From the NCBI GenBank assembly GCA_037349315.1, contig JBAIAC010000001.1, forward strand, positions 35,960,001 to 36,024,000: a stretch of 64,000 bases of DNA. The letters are read 5' to 3'. The notes beneath the pieces are model-generated. The model was not told the DNA's origin and did no database searches. It worked only from the letters and a program-made list of their open reading frames with translations. The translations under genes were made by a program, and so were the position numbers. Source of the DNA: Chelydra serpentina (Eukaryota; Chordata; Testudines; Chelydridae). Positions 11,200 through 22,319 of this stretch are shown piece by piece (the stretch's first letter is position 1; every line of letters starts with the position of its first letter).

Positions 11200-12850
11200 C
11201 CGCTAGAAATAGATCTAGATATCTCTTGAGCTCTTTTCTTCAATTGCTACTTGCAGTAACTTATTCCATAAATTGCTTATGTCTTGCAGGGGGTAGTTCT
11301 GCCTGTGCTTCATTTTCACCCCAAATCAGCACACCATCAATAGTCAGGTACACTACATCCAAACCTACAAAGATTGCTGCAGCTCAGGCCCCGAGGCAAT
11401 CCCCAAAGGAAATTGCTTAAACTTACTTCTATCAAAAGGGGACATGAAGGTGCAGATATTTGCCTTTTCTGTATCAACCTGGACTTGACAAAGCCATTGG
11501 CTTGCATCGGAATCTGAAAATACTCTTGCATTTTGCAGTCTAGACACACCCTCCTCAACTCTTTTCAGGGGATAGGCATTAGCATTTGAAGGTCTTATCT
11601 AAGTCTTTTGGATCTACACAGATCTTTAACTGGTTGATTTGGTTACTGTGAGCTTGATGTTAACTCAGGCACTGGATGTCTGTATTCACTCAGTAACATC
11701 TAATTTTACCATCTGGTCAAGTTCCATTTTGACTATCTCACAGTGCTAATGGGATTTTACTTGGTCACACGCACACACAATTATATATATGTGGTGTACA
11801 CTGGAATTCATATCAATGAGATGTATTATATTCTTAATCCAGCCCAGTGCATTAAAAACCTCCATAAGTTCTTTAAGAACGTGTTTTGCATCTTGTTCAT
11901 TACACAAAGTATGCATCTGCATTTGCAGACTTCAGTTCAACTCAAGCACACATAGGACCTCATGTTCCACTATTTCAAACTCTTGGAGTGGCATTTTGTC
12001 CTTGTACTAATATGCCAGTGTAGGTTTGCCATGTGAACTGGTTTTGTGTCCGCTGTATGAAACAAGCTTGCTCTTTTTTATTTTAACTTTTGACTCTTAA
12101 CTCCAGTACCAACCTGTAACTTGAAATTCACTTTTTGTTCATCTAGTTTCAATATCACAACCCAATCTGTGGTAGAACCTTCCTTTCTAGATTTAGTAAG
12201 AGGTCCAACAAAGAACTTTGGGTTTGCATCATTATCATCACCAAAGCTTTGTTCCCCAACTGTATATTTATGAACAGATTTTGGTTTTGTCTTTTTTTGC
12301 AGCCTGTGCTACTGGGAGCAATACCCACTCGTAAATGGTTGCTTTTATTGCAAGTGTAACATCACACCTCTTTTGTTGGACTATTGCTTTCTGCTGGGAC
12401 TGCTTCCACACTCGTTACGTTTTTTAATTAGACGCACTTCAGCTCTTCACTGCTTTTTAACACTTCCATTTGGGAAACAGATTTCACTAGCCCTGAAAAA
12501 CATCCACTGTTCTTTACAAAGTCAAGTCTATTTCTAGCAATAACCTTGCTATGATCTGGTTAAGTAGCACAAATAATTTAGTCTTGAATAGATCAACTGC
12601 CAACTGTCCAAATGCACCCTGCTTAGCTTTAGTGGATGGTCTGTAAAATAGCGGTCAATGGTCTCTTGTGAAGGACACATGTATTTCCCAAGTGACATTT
12701 TAGAATAGATCATAGAATTCTTGATGTTTCTGAAGGACTATCTAGTAGTTTGTAGTCTCCTTTGCGTTCCCCACTGGAATGCATTGTAGATCGCCAGTGC
12801 ATCTGCCACACATATTAGTGGATAAATCCTCCACCCTGCTATTTCTTTGA
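11200..12850 (-). pseudogene. Decayed Ty3/Gypsy retrotransposon: gag, protease and RT remnants
   Basis: On the minus strand, fragments follow the Gypsy order gag-protease-RT. A gag-like end lies near 12470-12640. A protease-to-RT linker with 'SYSGHKTSSHGKPTLAY' and 'LQEFEIVEHEVLCVLEL' (the usual '..V.G...L..C' layout) lies at about 11920-12055. The RT start 'KICVDPKDLDK' is at about 11595-11630, followed by 'ARVFSDSDASQWLCQVQVD' and 'TFMSPFD...FPLGIASGPE' at 11385-11540, matching the RT blocks RxCxDPKxLN, VFSxxDAxxxFW and PFGxxSAPE. The 'YVDD' box is degenerate ('IDGVLIWGE') near 11320. Many frameshifts and stops show that it is inactive. No LTRs were found. The 55-codon open stretch over RT is the best preserved piece. 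Confidence 0.75.
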
Positions 12851-14995
12851 CACCATTTGCTTCTAGAAAAACTCAGAACCACCACACTCTTTTCCTCCAT
12901 TCCCCTTTCAGGATTCCTTTGAGGCTGAGGGATTCAGGAGGCCTTATTTGGTCTTACACCATATACTAAAGGTGTGACACCCATGAGGGGTGGTAAGAGC
13001 CCAGCCATGTTTTTCTGGCTCCAATCACATGACATTCACTTGACATTGGTCAGGCTTACAAAGGGTAGACCATCTGTCGTATGCAAACAAGTCTTTTTTT
13101 TTTTTTTACAGGGGCCAACATCCACAAGCACCAGAAGCTACTTTGCATCCTTCCCCCTACCCTCACACTCTCTCTTCAGACTCTTCTTTCTCTCACTGTC
13201 TTCTAGCTTCTTCCCCTCCTTTCACCAGACTCTCTGCCCATCCCAGATGTCCCTCTTACCAACTCCAACCCGGCCTCGCTTCTTTCTGCCTTCAGCGTAA
13301 TTCTTTCTGACTTAATCACAGTCCACGGGGGGGGGGGGGGGGGGAGAGGAGAGAGAAAGGGTGACAACTCCCACCACACTCAATAAGCCCTCTGGTGGAC
13401 TTTGGTGCAGAGTGAACATCCTAGCGACAGGATCTTTGAGTACCCACCCCTACTGCCTCAAACTGAAGGAGCCACATTCACGCAATATTCTACCTCTTAA
13501 ATGACCAGGTTCTGCAGTTAAGTTTCCATCCCTGGGGTGCAAGTGAATTTAACTAGGACATATTCTCCAGTTCCTGCTTCTAAAATTAGATTTAAATCAG
13601 CAAATCATCCAGCTGGAACAAGCTATTTACAGCTGTACCTGAAGCTCTGATAAGATAATAGATAGGTTGTAAATACCTACCACGCTATGTTGCCTTTGGC
13701 TAGTGTTTAGGGATCACAAATAAACTGGATGGCTCTGAGTATTGAATAACATCATAGGGGCCCAGTCAGGAGCTATGAGCTAGTATTCTAGTGGGATTTT
13801 TTAAAAAAAAATTGGAAGTCTCCTGGGCACCTTGTATGCATAACCTAAATGGCATGGTGAACAATGTATCAATTTGTGTTACAGCTGAATTTCAATGCAG
13901 GGGATCAGCATGGACTTTTCATTAAATAGGTATACATTTTAAGTGAGATTGGCCTGACATTTATTGGAGCTGTGGAGTTAGGGAAGGGAGCAAGGGGCGA
14001 AGAAAAATGATTTTAGAATGAGGAAGCAAATAATAAGCAAGGCTTGCACGCATACCTGGGAGGAGGAAAGGAACCTTTGCCCCACCCGTCTCGAGAGCTC
14101 TACATGGGGGATTCCATTCTATAGAACCCTGTGAGGCTTCTGTGGGAGATAGCGAGGCCATTTGGGCTGCCCTGACATGAGCAGACCCCCAGCTCTAGGA
14201 CTCTTATCTCACTAGGATGATGTGGCATCAGTGTTCTCCCAGTGCTCAGCCAAGACAGGATCCCTGGTTGTGGCTCATTCCACCTAACAGCTATGATGCT
14301 GACTAGTTGGGGGATACTAACCCTGCCATGTTCTGTTTGTATGTGCCATACTATTGACAGGTTGTCCCCATTCCTTACCAAAAAGATTTGCAATCTAGGG
14401 GTACCTCTGGGCCTCAATAATTCCTGGATCCCCAAGTGGTTAGGGGTGCTCTATTTCATCTACATTTGGCACAGCTGCTGTGATCTTTTCTCTGAGATGT
14501 AACCCTAACCACAGGCACCCCCTGGATTGGATACATGTGGCTCTTCAGAGGTTAATATGCGACTCCTTGAGAAAGTCAGCCTCTGTTAAGCTTTGGGGCA
14601 CCCTGCAAAGCTCACCAGGTGCTTGCCTTATGTGATGATTGAGGTATATTTTCTATGTAGGGGATGGGCTGGTCCTGTCTTATGTTATTAATTTATATTG
14701 CTGTGGTTAAATATATATGTGCAAGCTGAGGAACTGAAAAATAAGCTCCTATTTCATTATTATTAACAGACAGATGAGGTGGTACTTCCCCACCCCTCCC
14801 ATGAAACCACAATTATGTTCAGCTGGACCCATCCAATTCACATACACTGACACAATTAGTTATCTGCAGGTGGTGTAAACTGCTTCATGACCTAGGAGCC
14901 ATTAGGGGAAACTACTAGCATCTGCTGTTGATTCTGGTCTTAGCATATAGCTAGAAATAGAACCAAGCCAGGCAATCAGGAAACCCAGGAAGCAT
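12851..14995. other. Unassigned non-coding DNA
   Basis: No gene or repeat was recognised over about 2.1 kb apart from the guanine run at 13327-13344 listed separately. A poly(T) run lies at about 13093-13107. Frames are short and lack family motifs. Confidence 0.35.
13327..13344 (+). repeat. (G)18 homopolymer followed by a GA-rich tail
   Basis: Eighteen uninterrupted guanines run into 'agaggagagagaaagg'. Such a run can form a G-quadruplex and is a frequent site of length polymorphism and sequencing error. Confidence 0.95.
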
Positions 14996-14999
14996 TATA

Positions 15000-15235
15000 A
15001 GAGACAACATGGGCTAATAGGTAGCATACCAGACTTAGAGTCAGGAGTCCTCAGTTCTATTACTAGCTCTGCTATTGAGCAAGGTGCCTCAATTTACCCT
15101 TTGGCTGTCTTGTCTATTTAGGGATTAAGCTCTTTGGGTCATGGACTAACTCTTACTGTGAATTTGTACTCTGCCTAGAAAAGTGGGACCCCTGATCTCA
15201 ATAGGGGGCCTTTACTGTAATAAAAGTCACAAGAT
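15000..15235 (+). repeat. MIR-like CORE-SINE, near complete
   Basis: The 5' part ('gggctaatagg...accagacttagagtcagg') is tRNA-like. It is followed by the classic 'agctctgct...gagcaaggtgcctcaattt' core and a 3' part 'attaagctctttgggtcatggac...tgtaata'. The same order is seen at 19950-20225. The tail is the reverse complement of the tail-only pieces elsewhere in the window. Confidence 0.6.
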
Positions 15236-16190
15236 ATAGAGTCATATTACTGTAGATTGGTAGTCCAATGAGTCTGGCTCACATGTTAAATGCAGTGAGA
15301 TTACATTAAATAAGGGATTTTTAGCTTAAACTCTGTAGTAAACATCTTAATTTAGACTTACAAGATTCTAGTAGCAGCTTCCCAAGAAATAAACACCCCT
15401 TTGAGGCAAAAAGGCATTTAACTGAAACCTACCAGCACTAGCCTGATCTCCTAACCCAAACTAAGCTACTGAAACTGGAATAAGATCTCAGCACTGGAGC
15501 AAGATCCTAAGCAGAACTAAACTGTGAGATTAGAGCAAGCTTTTGAGCTATGCTGTATTCCTAAACTAGAGCAAACTTCTAAACTAGGCTAAACATACTA
15601 GTAAGAATAAGGTCTCCAAGTGTACACTAGACTTCCAATCAACTACACTCCCAAACTGGAGTGAGTAGTTTAGGGCAAGAGTCCTTTATAGCTTCATAGT
15701 CCTTTAGCCCCACCCCTAAAATGTTTTGGCCAATCAGCCTCTTCATTTGATCCAAAATGGAGTCTCACAGACAGCAGCAAACACTGGCTTCTCCCAGCTT
15801 CAAAGAAAATGTCATTCATACATCACCCAAAGTAAAAACATCTCAGTTGTCTATTTTTTTTCAGATAAGGGTAATAAGGGGGAAAAGAGAAAGCAGTTCT
15901 GTAGTGCACACCCTGCAGCTTGGTTCTACTTTCCTATCTCTCTTGGGGATTCAATAAGAAATTTTAATATGAGGAACATATATTACCCTTTTAACCTGTT
16001 CCTAATCCTACCCCTCTATGCTCTTTGGGATAGCTTGCTCTGTTGCAAGGGAAAATATTCACATAGCATTCACAGTATGCATCTGAGTGTAACTTACAGC
16101 AATATTACAACCTCAGAGGTGGCTACAGTAGTTGCACCTATGTAGTCCAACCTGCATTTGGTTGAATTTGGTGCCACAAGTTCCTAGACC
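15236..16190. other. Unassigned non-coding DNA
   Basis: No gene or repeat was recognised. The segment near 15420-15610 has loosely repeated 'gagcaag.tcctaa.c.aaact' words, about 25-35 bases apart, which may be a very decayed tandem repeat. Confidence 0.35.
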
Positions 16191-16194
16191 CCCC

Positions 16195-16420
16195 AGTAGT
16201 GTGTGGTTAAAGCACTGCATTGTACTGGGACATTGGAAATCTGAATTCAGTTCTGCCACAGACTTACTGCATGATCTTAGGCAAGTCACTTCTCTCTCTC
16301 TGTGCCTCCATTTCCTGTCTGTAAAATGGGGACAATGCTTCACAGTATAGCCATTAATTCTTGTGAGGCACTCAGCTACTTTAGTGATAGTGGCTATATA
16401 ATTATAATGCCTACTGCTTT
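16195..16420 (+). repeat. MIR-like CORE-SINE
   Basis: The layout is 'gtgtggttaaagcactgcattg' (head), 'cagttctgccacagacttactgcatgatctta' (core) and 'cacttctctctctctgtgcctcc...ctgtctgtaaaatgggga' (the most conserved MIR segment). The tail resembles 'gtgaggcactcagctacttt'. Confidence 0.75.
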
Positions 16421-16913
16421 CCTGTTTTGAATGACTCATTTCAGCCCAAAGAAATCCAGATTCCTTTGTATCTAAAGGAACCCAAGATCATGTTTTTAAA
16501 TTCTAACAGGGTTATATTTGCCCATCACACACAGCTCTAAAAGTCTGGCTAGCACGGAGAGGGGAAGTGGGGATGTTATACTTAGAAACGGATTTAATTA
16601 ACCTTGCTGTTTATTGCTTGCTTCCAGAGTTCAGCGAGGTTAGGAAAAGAACAAGGGAATAGGTCACCCAATGTTTACACTGAGATTTTGAAGAATAGAC
16701 CAGTGACTTATTTTTCCCCCTGTTTCTTTAAACATTCTGAGTCTAAAGTTGTGGATTAATTTTGGAGCCAGGGTGGGGAATGTTGATTCAGAGGGTGGTA
16801 AATATGTGGTGTTAGGATGCAATGTTAACTCCTCTGTTGTATCTTTAACTCTAGCACATCTCTTTACTTCCCTGGCTTTTTGTATGCTAAGAGCATTTTG
16901 GAGATCCTCAGCA

Positions 16914-17010
16914 GACTGGGTGAAATTCACCCCTAGGTGAAGGGCCAGTACAGAACTTCAATTGTGCATAAACTTTGTGCTGTCCCTCTTCACAGGGGGT
17001 AAATTTCACC
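16914..17010. repeat. Small inverted-repeat element (gggtgaaattcaccc family)
   Basis: The segment begins 'actgggtgaaattcacccct' and ends with 'gggtaaatttcacccagt', which are reverse complements with few mismatches. The internal 'actttgtgctgtccctcttcacag' recurs at about 33767-33800, 37485-37515 and 43685-43720. The copies appear to be remnants of a small non-autonomous DNA element. Confidence 0.5.
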
Positions 17011-17080
17011 CAGTATGAACATTTAAGGTGGAATAGGTTGACATTCCTTGTTTAGAAATTGTTTCAGCTAAACCCTAAGG

Positions 17081-18006
17081 ATACGTCTTTACAGCAAAGT
17101 TAACGTGGGCTCTTCTTATTCAAATAGGTCAGGAGTTCTCAAACTGGGGGTTGGGACCCCTCAGGGGGGTCGCAAGGTTATTATATGGGGGCAGGGGTCG
17201 TGAGCTGTCAGCCTCCACCCCAAACCCCGCTTTGCCTCCAGCATTTATAATGGTGTTAAATATATTTTTAAGTGTTTTCAATTTATAAAGGGGGTCGCAC
17301 TCAGAGGCTTACTATGTGAAAGGGGTCACCAGTACAAAAGTTTGAGAACCACTGAAATAGGTAAATGCCTGATCTCTGGAGCACCCTGGTGTCATGCATG
17401 CTGCTGGTGCATTGCACGTTGTTTTTTGTAAACCCTGTGGTCAACCAAAACCTGCATAATGAGCGAGTAGTAAATCTCCTTTCTGGTTGACATATTTACG
17501 TGCACCTTGTGGGGGCAGACAAAAGGCACATGTGATATTGATGGACCCATCACAGTTCAGGAACCTCATTCTCTCAAAATCAGCTGTTATTTTGCGGGCT
17601 TTAGCAATCTCCACCACCTGTGGGTAAACTACAACAATAACACCTCACAAACCTCCGTCACCACAATGCCAACAGTTGATTTGCCAACATCGAATGGCTT
17701 AGCCTGGGGTAGTTGGTTTCCAGAGGGGAATAGAAACCTGCCTCTGCACTTCCACACTGGGGCCCAGGAAGGACAGACAAGTTCTCCCACCATACACTGC
17801 AAAATGATTAATAAAGCTCTGCAGCTTGAAGAACCATGGGATATGCCCCAGAACTCCTAGTGCCTAATCCAGGTTAATTCAGTGCTAGTGTTGGCACAAC
17901 TACACGAGTGAGTCAAGTGTTCCTTAGCAGTGTGGATGCTCACACCCAGGCTTGGCTAACCTAGGTGCCCATACTTAGGCAAACTCTGCAGTGAAGACAT
18001 ACCCAT
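17081..18006. mobile_element. Non-autonomous DNA transposon (~0.9 kb) with a nested hAT MITE
   Basis: The left end 'ggatacgtctttacagcaaagt' matches the reverse complement of the right end 'actctgcagtgaagacataccc', giving terminal inverted repeats of about 22 bases. 'TAYGTCTTCACTGCA'-type ends recur in several MITEs of this window (compare 51167). The interior has no transposase motif. The 117-codon frame at 17507-17860 lies inside it and has no recognised domain. The hAT MITE at 17130-17354 interrupts the left part. Target duplication for the outer element is not clear. Confidence 0.5.
17130..17354 (+). mobile_element. hAT-type MITE with perfect 8-bp target duplication
   Basis: The ends are 'caggagttctcaaac' and 'gtttgagaaccactg', imperfect 15-base inverted repeats of hAT type. 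They are flanked by AAATAGGT at 17122-17129 and 17355-17362, a perfect 8-base duplication as expected for hAT insertion. The element is 225 bases long and too short to encode a transposase. Confidence 0.92.
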
Positions 18007-19949
18007 CGCATGTAACAGCCATCTGCTTAAGCATCATCCCTTTCTTCAGTTCTTTCCAAGTTGAGCCTCAGTGTCCTAACTCTATATGTCTGTACATGAG
18101 CCTATCTTGCCAGGTTTATAAAGGCACAGACCTACCACAGACTTGGGGAGAAGGGCCAATGAGTGTATTAATACTAGGCAGGTTGCCAAGAATCAAATGG
18201 AATCTAACTCACAACTAACACACGGCATTTTTCCCCTTGGTTATTCTGGTTGGTCCTATTCCCCTTTTATTCTGGTGAGGTCCTCTCATCTCTCATGGTG
18301 ACCTGAGGGACAACTACAGCTCCCCGCCACAGCCAGACACACAGACGTGCTACAAGAGTTAAGTTGCGGCACAGGCAGATCTAGTTAAAAGGTGGGCTAC
18401 ATTTCCTGTTGCCTTTCGCTTTTGCTCAGACATAGAACATTTGAGTCAGTTTGGGCATCTAGGCCAGATCTTAGAACAACAGGCAATAAACCATTGAGCT
18501 CATTTCTCAGTAAATGGGTTATCTTGAAACCAGCCTTCATTCCCCATTGGAAATAACCCATTGCACCAGGAAGAGGAAAAATGAATGGTGAGCCTCTCAT
18601 GGCCCTGGCTGATACATACAGCAGCAAGAGGTACAGTTGAAATGACTTCCATGAAGTCTGTGTGGCTGTGGCAAGTAGCTCCCCTGCTGGCTCCGAGTCT
18701 AATGAGCAACCCAGAAGCGAGCAGGAAAAGTTTAAATCAGCAATTTGTACTGTGGGTGAAAACAAGGGAGGCGATTGAAATGGGAGGATGAGCTAAAACT
18801 GGCTCTGGTTTTGTCAATGGTGGGGGTTTCATTGCTGGAGATGTAAAATATATTGTCTACTGATGAAGAAGGGAAGAAAGCTTTATAGAAGTAATGAAAA
18901 CATGGGAGGAATGCTGTGTCCCTAGAATGAAATGTCATCTACTGTACAAGGGACAGATGATCCACATAAAAGGAAATAAAAGAGGAATTTTCTACAAGCT
19001 TGAAACTAAAAAGCCAGTCCTCAAAATAAGAAAGATTTTCTCCCTAAAGACTGAGGAGCAGAGCCTCAGTTAGTGTAAATAGACTCCGTTCCATTGCCTA
19101 CACTGGAGATACCCTGCTTTATGCCAGTTGAGGATCTAATCCTATATGTTGATGGGGTGTGAAAATAACAAGGTGTGAGAGGTTACCCAGGGACATGGAG
19201 CTGATACTGGAAAAGGTATTGGATCAAATTCTGCTCCCAATTACACCAGTGTAAAACTGGAGTAACTCCACTGACGTCAGCAATGAGCAGAGTTTGGTCC
19301 CATCTGTATTTGCCAAACAGCGGACAAACCAAATGCAAAAAAAAGGCCTTAGAAAGAGGCCACTAGACCATGACTGCAAATACCACTGCTAAAAAGGCAA
19401 AAAACTGGTTACAGAACACTTTTAAAAAACATAAATAAAACCCTGCCATGACAGTTCTAATAAGGCACGCAACATCTCACCTGCATGCCTTAGATGGTCC
19501 AAAATGGAATCCTTCATGTGGCATGACCTCACACTTATGGCCCATGCAAGGTCACGCGAAGCACAAAATGGTGTCCTCCATGGGAGGTGGATGGAATCGT
19601 TCCATGGGCCACCAGTTGGCTGGCACGCTGCTGATCAGCCATGAAGGGCATAAGTAGACAGCACGCCACTGGAAATTCCTAATACTTGGGCATGTCATAA
19701 GCCCAACCATTATGCAATAACTTGCAAGTGGTGCAATGAGCTACAGGCAAGATACAGCAATTCGTCCAGCAGAGAGGCTCTGCCACTGTTCTGTGCTTTG
19801 TACGCTTTTTTCTCTTGCCTTCTCTAAAGGACATAGGGTAGACAGCTCTGGTAACATGCCTGAATCCTGAAACGAAGGTGGTAATTGCATCACAGGAAGA
19901 AAGTTGTGTGTTCCAGTAACACAGGGGAAGGGGAAATAGAGAGGAAGGA
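18007..19949. other. Mostly unassigned DNA
   Basis: No gene was recognised. A short segment at 19218-19300 ('aattctgctcccaattacaccagtg...gagcagagtttggtccc') has reverse-complementary ends and looks like a decayed palindromic repeat. The segment 19440-19660 holds related 'aaaatggaatcc' and 'aaaatggtgtcctccatgg' words but no clear unit. Confidence 0.35.
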
Positions 19950-20225
19950 TGGTCTTGTAGCTAAGCGATCATGCTAGCATTTAGGAGACTTGGGTTTGAT
20001 CCTTGCCTCTGCTATAGACTTCCTGTGTGACTTTGGCCCAATCACTTAATGACTGTGTTCATCATTTGTAAAATGTAAATAATAACTCCTCTCTTTGTTT
20101 ACTTATATTGTAAGCTCTTTGGGGCAGGAACAATCTCATTCTATGATTTTGTACAGTGTCTAGCCAATGAGGCCCCAGCCTTGGTTGGGACCTGTGGGGA
20201 CTTCCGTAATACAAAAATGATACTG
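19950..20225 (+). repeat. Complete MIR-like SINE with reptile-type tail
   Basis: The head 'gtcttgtagctaagcgatcatgctagc...gggtttgatccttgcctctgct' has tRNA-like A and B boxes. The core 'tgtgactttggcccaatcactta' follows, then 'gtaagctctttggggcagg' and 'tgtacagtgtctagccaatgaggcccc'. This copy ties the widely scattered tail-only fragments (225, 33030, 49170, 58840) to one SINE family. Confidence 0.65.
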
Positions 20226-20235
20226 ACACAGAAAT

Positions 20236-20352
20236 TTTAATCATATGACTCTCAGTATTCCACCAACAGAAGGGCTGTGAAACAGTGCCTGGCAGCAAAT
20301 GGCATCATTTGCAGAACAGAAGTGGTACCCGACGAGGTTCTCTCCTTGGAAC
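20236..20352 (-). other. Possible exon-like segment on the minus strand (weak)
   Basis: On the minus strand a good splice-acceptor context (polypyrimidine 'cttcctttttcctctacag') ends at plus position 20353. The frame after it begins FQGENLVGYHFC and continues SANDAICCQALFHS before a stop near 20240. The 'GYHFC.A' string recalls the P-loop region of TANC/ANKRD50-type STAND proteins, but spacing after it does not fit well. No splice donor is obvious and no other exon was found. This could be chance or a fragment of an old pseudogene. Confidence 0.15.
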
Positions 20353-20464
20353 TGTAGAGGAAAAAGGAAGTAGACATAGTCTTGGAATGAGCCCTGCAGC
20401 TGAACAGAATCATTAAAAGGGAAATGTTCCACTTTTCAGAAACCCACCGACTGCACACCCTTAA

Positions 20465-21675
20465 TTGTCACCAATATCCCCCACATTGGAACCCCTACAG
20501 AGTATCCTCAAACAATTACAGCCCATACTTGATGGAGACAGCATCCTGAAAGAATTCTTTCCTGAACCCCCTCTTCTGGCCTTCAAACAACTTCCCAGCC
20601 TGGAAAAGCTCATCATCAGAAGCAAGCTCCCCAGAGACCCGGACACACCAACTCAAAGAAGCACCAAGCTCTGCCAGAACAACAGATACAAACCCTGCAG
20701 ATATATCTCCACTGTTACAATGATCAATACCCCACACAGTACACCTTTCAGTTCCTACACATGGCTGTCACAACATGTGGTGTACCTCATTCAGTGCACT
20801 TAAATGCTCCAACAGAGACCATGTAGGTGAACCAGACAATCCCTACGTTTGCAAATGAACTCACACAGAAAAACTATAAAGGTCAAAAACACATTTATCA
20901 TCCATGGGCACACGCTTTTCATGAAATGATCACTCCATATCTGACCTCTCAGGCCTTGTCCACAAAAGCAACTCTGCAAAACATGTTAAAAAGACGAGCC
21001 TGGAAGCTGAAATTCATAACTTTGATAGACACTAAAAATCATGGACTCAGTAGAGACACTGGTTTTATGTCTCATTACAACAATCTGCAACCCACTGACC
21101 CTCCTTTCTCCTATGACTGCAGAGGAGTTAATTGCCCACTTCATCTTGAATGGTCTCTTAAATCATGTGTTAGCTCCTTATGTTTAACAATTTGTTCCAC
21201 CGCCTATTTAGCTATGACACTCAGGGCAGGCCTACACTACCACTTACGTCGATCTAACTTACGTCGCTTAGGGATGCGAAAGAGACACCTCCCTGAGTGA
21301 CGGAAGTTACAGCAACCTAAGAGCTGTCCACGCCGGTGCTATGTCGATGAGAGATGCTCTCCCGAGTCCTGCCAACATAGCTTCCGCCTCTTGTGGAGCT
21401 GGAGTAATTATGTCAACGGGAGAGCTCTCTCTCATCGGCATAGAGCATCTTCACCAGACGCGCAACAGCAGCGCGGTTGCATCACTGCAGCTGTGCGATG
21501 TAGCACTTCTAGTGTAGACCTGCCCTCTGATTACCTTTCCCAGACCTGAAGGAAAGCTCTGTGTAACCTCAAAGCGTCTCTTTCACCAGCAGAAGTAGGC
21601 CAACAAAAGATATTACCTCACCCACCTTGTATCTCTAATATCCTGGGGCCAACACGGCTACAAAAGCACTGCAAA
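20465..21675 (+). pseudogene. Penelope-like element remnant: GIY-YIG endonuclease region and 3' UTR
   Basis: The first frame holds 'PPLLAFKQLPSLEKLIIRSKL', then a Cys-rich linker 'CQNNRYKPCRYI' and 'HVVYLIQC'. This is the typical run-in to the GIY-YIG nuclease of Penelope-like elements (FKR..NL..LLVRSKL; C..C..; NVIYLI.C). The YVGET-type step follows but is disrupted (near 20815). The C-terminal frame 'KRRAWKLKFITLIDTK' and 'HGLSRDTGFMSHYNN' lies at about 20990-21090. Non-coding sequence after it matches the arms of the palindrome at 36691-37325 and ends 'ccaacacggctacaaaagcac'. Several frameshifts make it a pseudogene. A MITE at 21224-21525 interrupts the 3' UTR. RT is absent. Confidence 0.7.
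21224..21525. mobile_element. MITE (Harbinger-like ends) inserted in the Penelope-like 3' UTR
   Basis: The ends 'gggcaggcctacacta' and 'tagtgtagacctgccc' are inverted repeats of 16 bases with one mismatch. The uninterrupted host sequence can be inferred from the palindrome at 36691-37325, which lacks this insert. The join suggests a 2-3 base duplication (TC or TCW), in line with PIF/Harbinger. It is 302 bases long and non-coding. Another copy of the family is at 44915-45111. Confidence 0.75.
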
Positions 21676-21688
21676 CAAGAATTCAGTT

Positions 21689-22223
21689 ATGTCAGTAAGT
21701 TCATACCCAATTATGCTGCTTGAACAACGAATGCAGGACAACTTCTCAAACATTCTGAATGGTCATGAATGCCACAGTAGAAAAGAGCGAGAGCTCAAGG
21801 AGTTGCAATATGTGCTGACATCAGTCCATGATGCAGTTCTTTGACCTGTTACAGATGTCTCAAATGGAGAGCTCGGAGCAGAACTGCTGAAGCAACACCG
21901 GATTGAATGGTTGCTTGTAGCATATGCATCAAGGGAAATGAAGGTAGAGGAGAAAATGTATGCACAGTTCAAAAAAGCAATGCCAGCTCTTGCAGGGGGC
22001 TGCACTGAGTTTGATGATTTTTTCAATGGTTATAAGCACCATCAGGGACACAGCAGTTAGTAACAATGTAGAACAAGCAGTAACAGTTCATGCGAACATG
22101 ATAAAAGCACTATGTGCACTATCTCCAGAGAAAACAGCTAAGAACAAAATACTACAAGCACCAATACAAGCTATAAGTGAAAGACAGAGAAACCAGGACT
22201 TCACATACACCCTAAACAAATGA
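21689..22223 (+). pseudogene. Coding-like stretch of unknown origin, one stop and one frameshift
   Basis: From the ATG at 21689 one frame runs about 122 codons with a single TGA near 21842, ending near 22060. It is rich in charged residues and looks helical ('RKERELKELQYVLTSVHDAVL', 'RIEWLLVAYASREMK', 'FDDFFNGYKHH'). A second frame overlaps and continues it to the stop at about 22223 ('NNVEQAVTVHANMIKALCA', 'QAISERQRNQDFTYTL'). Such length with one stop is unusual in this window. I do not recognise the family. It could be a processed pseudogene, a decayed mobile-element gene or chance. It starts right after the Penelope-like end. Confidence 0.3.
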
Positions 22224-22319
22224 GTTTTCAGGGTGTAATTCACTCCTTTGCAGAGGGGCCACAGAAGATAGACTAAGCTGAAGAGGTTCGGGGTGTAGCG
22301 TTGTATCTAACCATCCATA

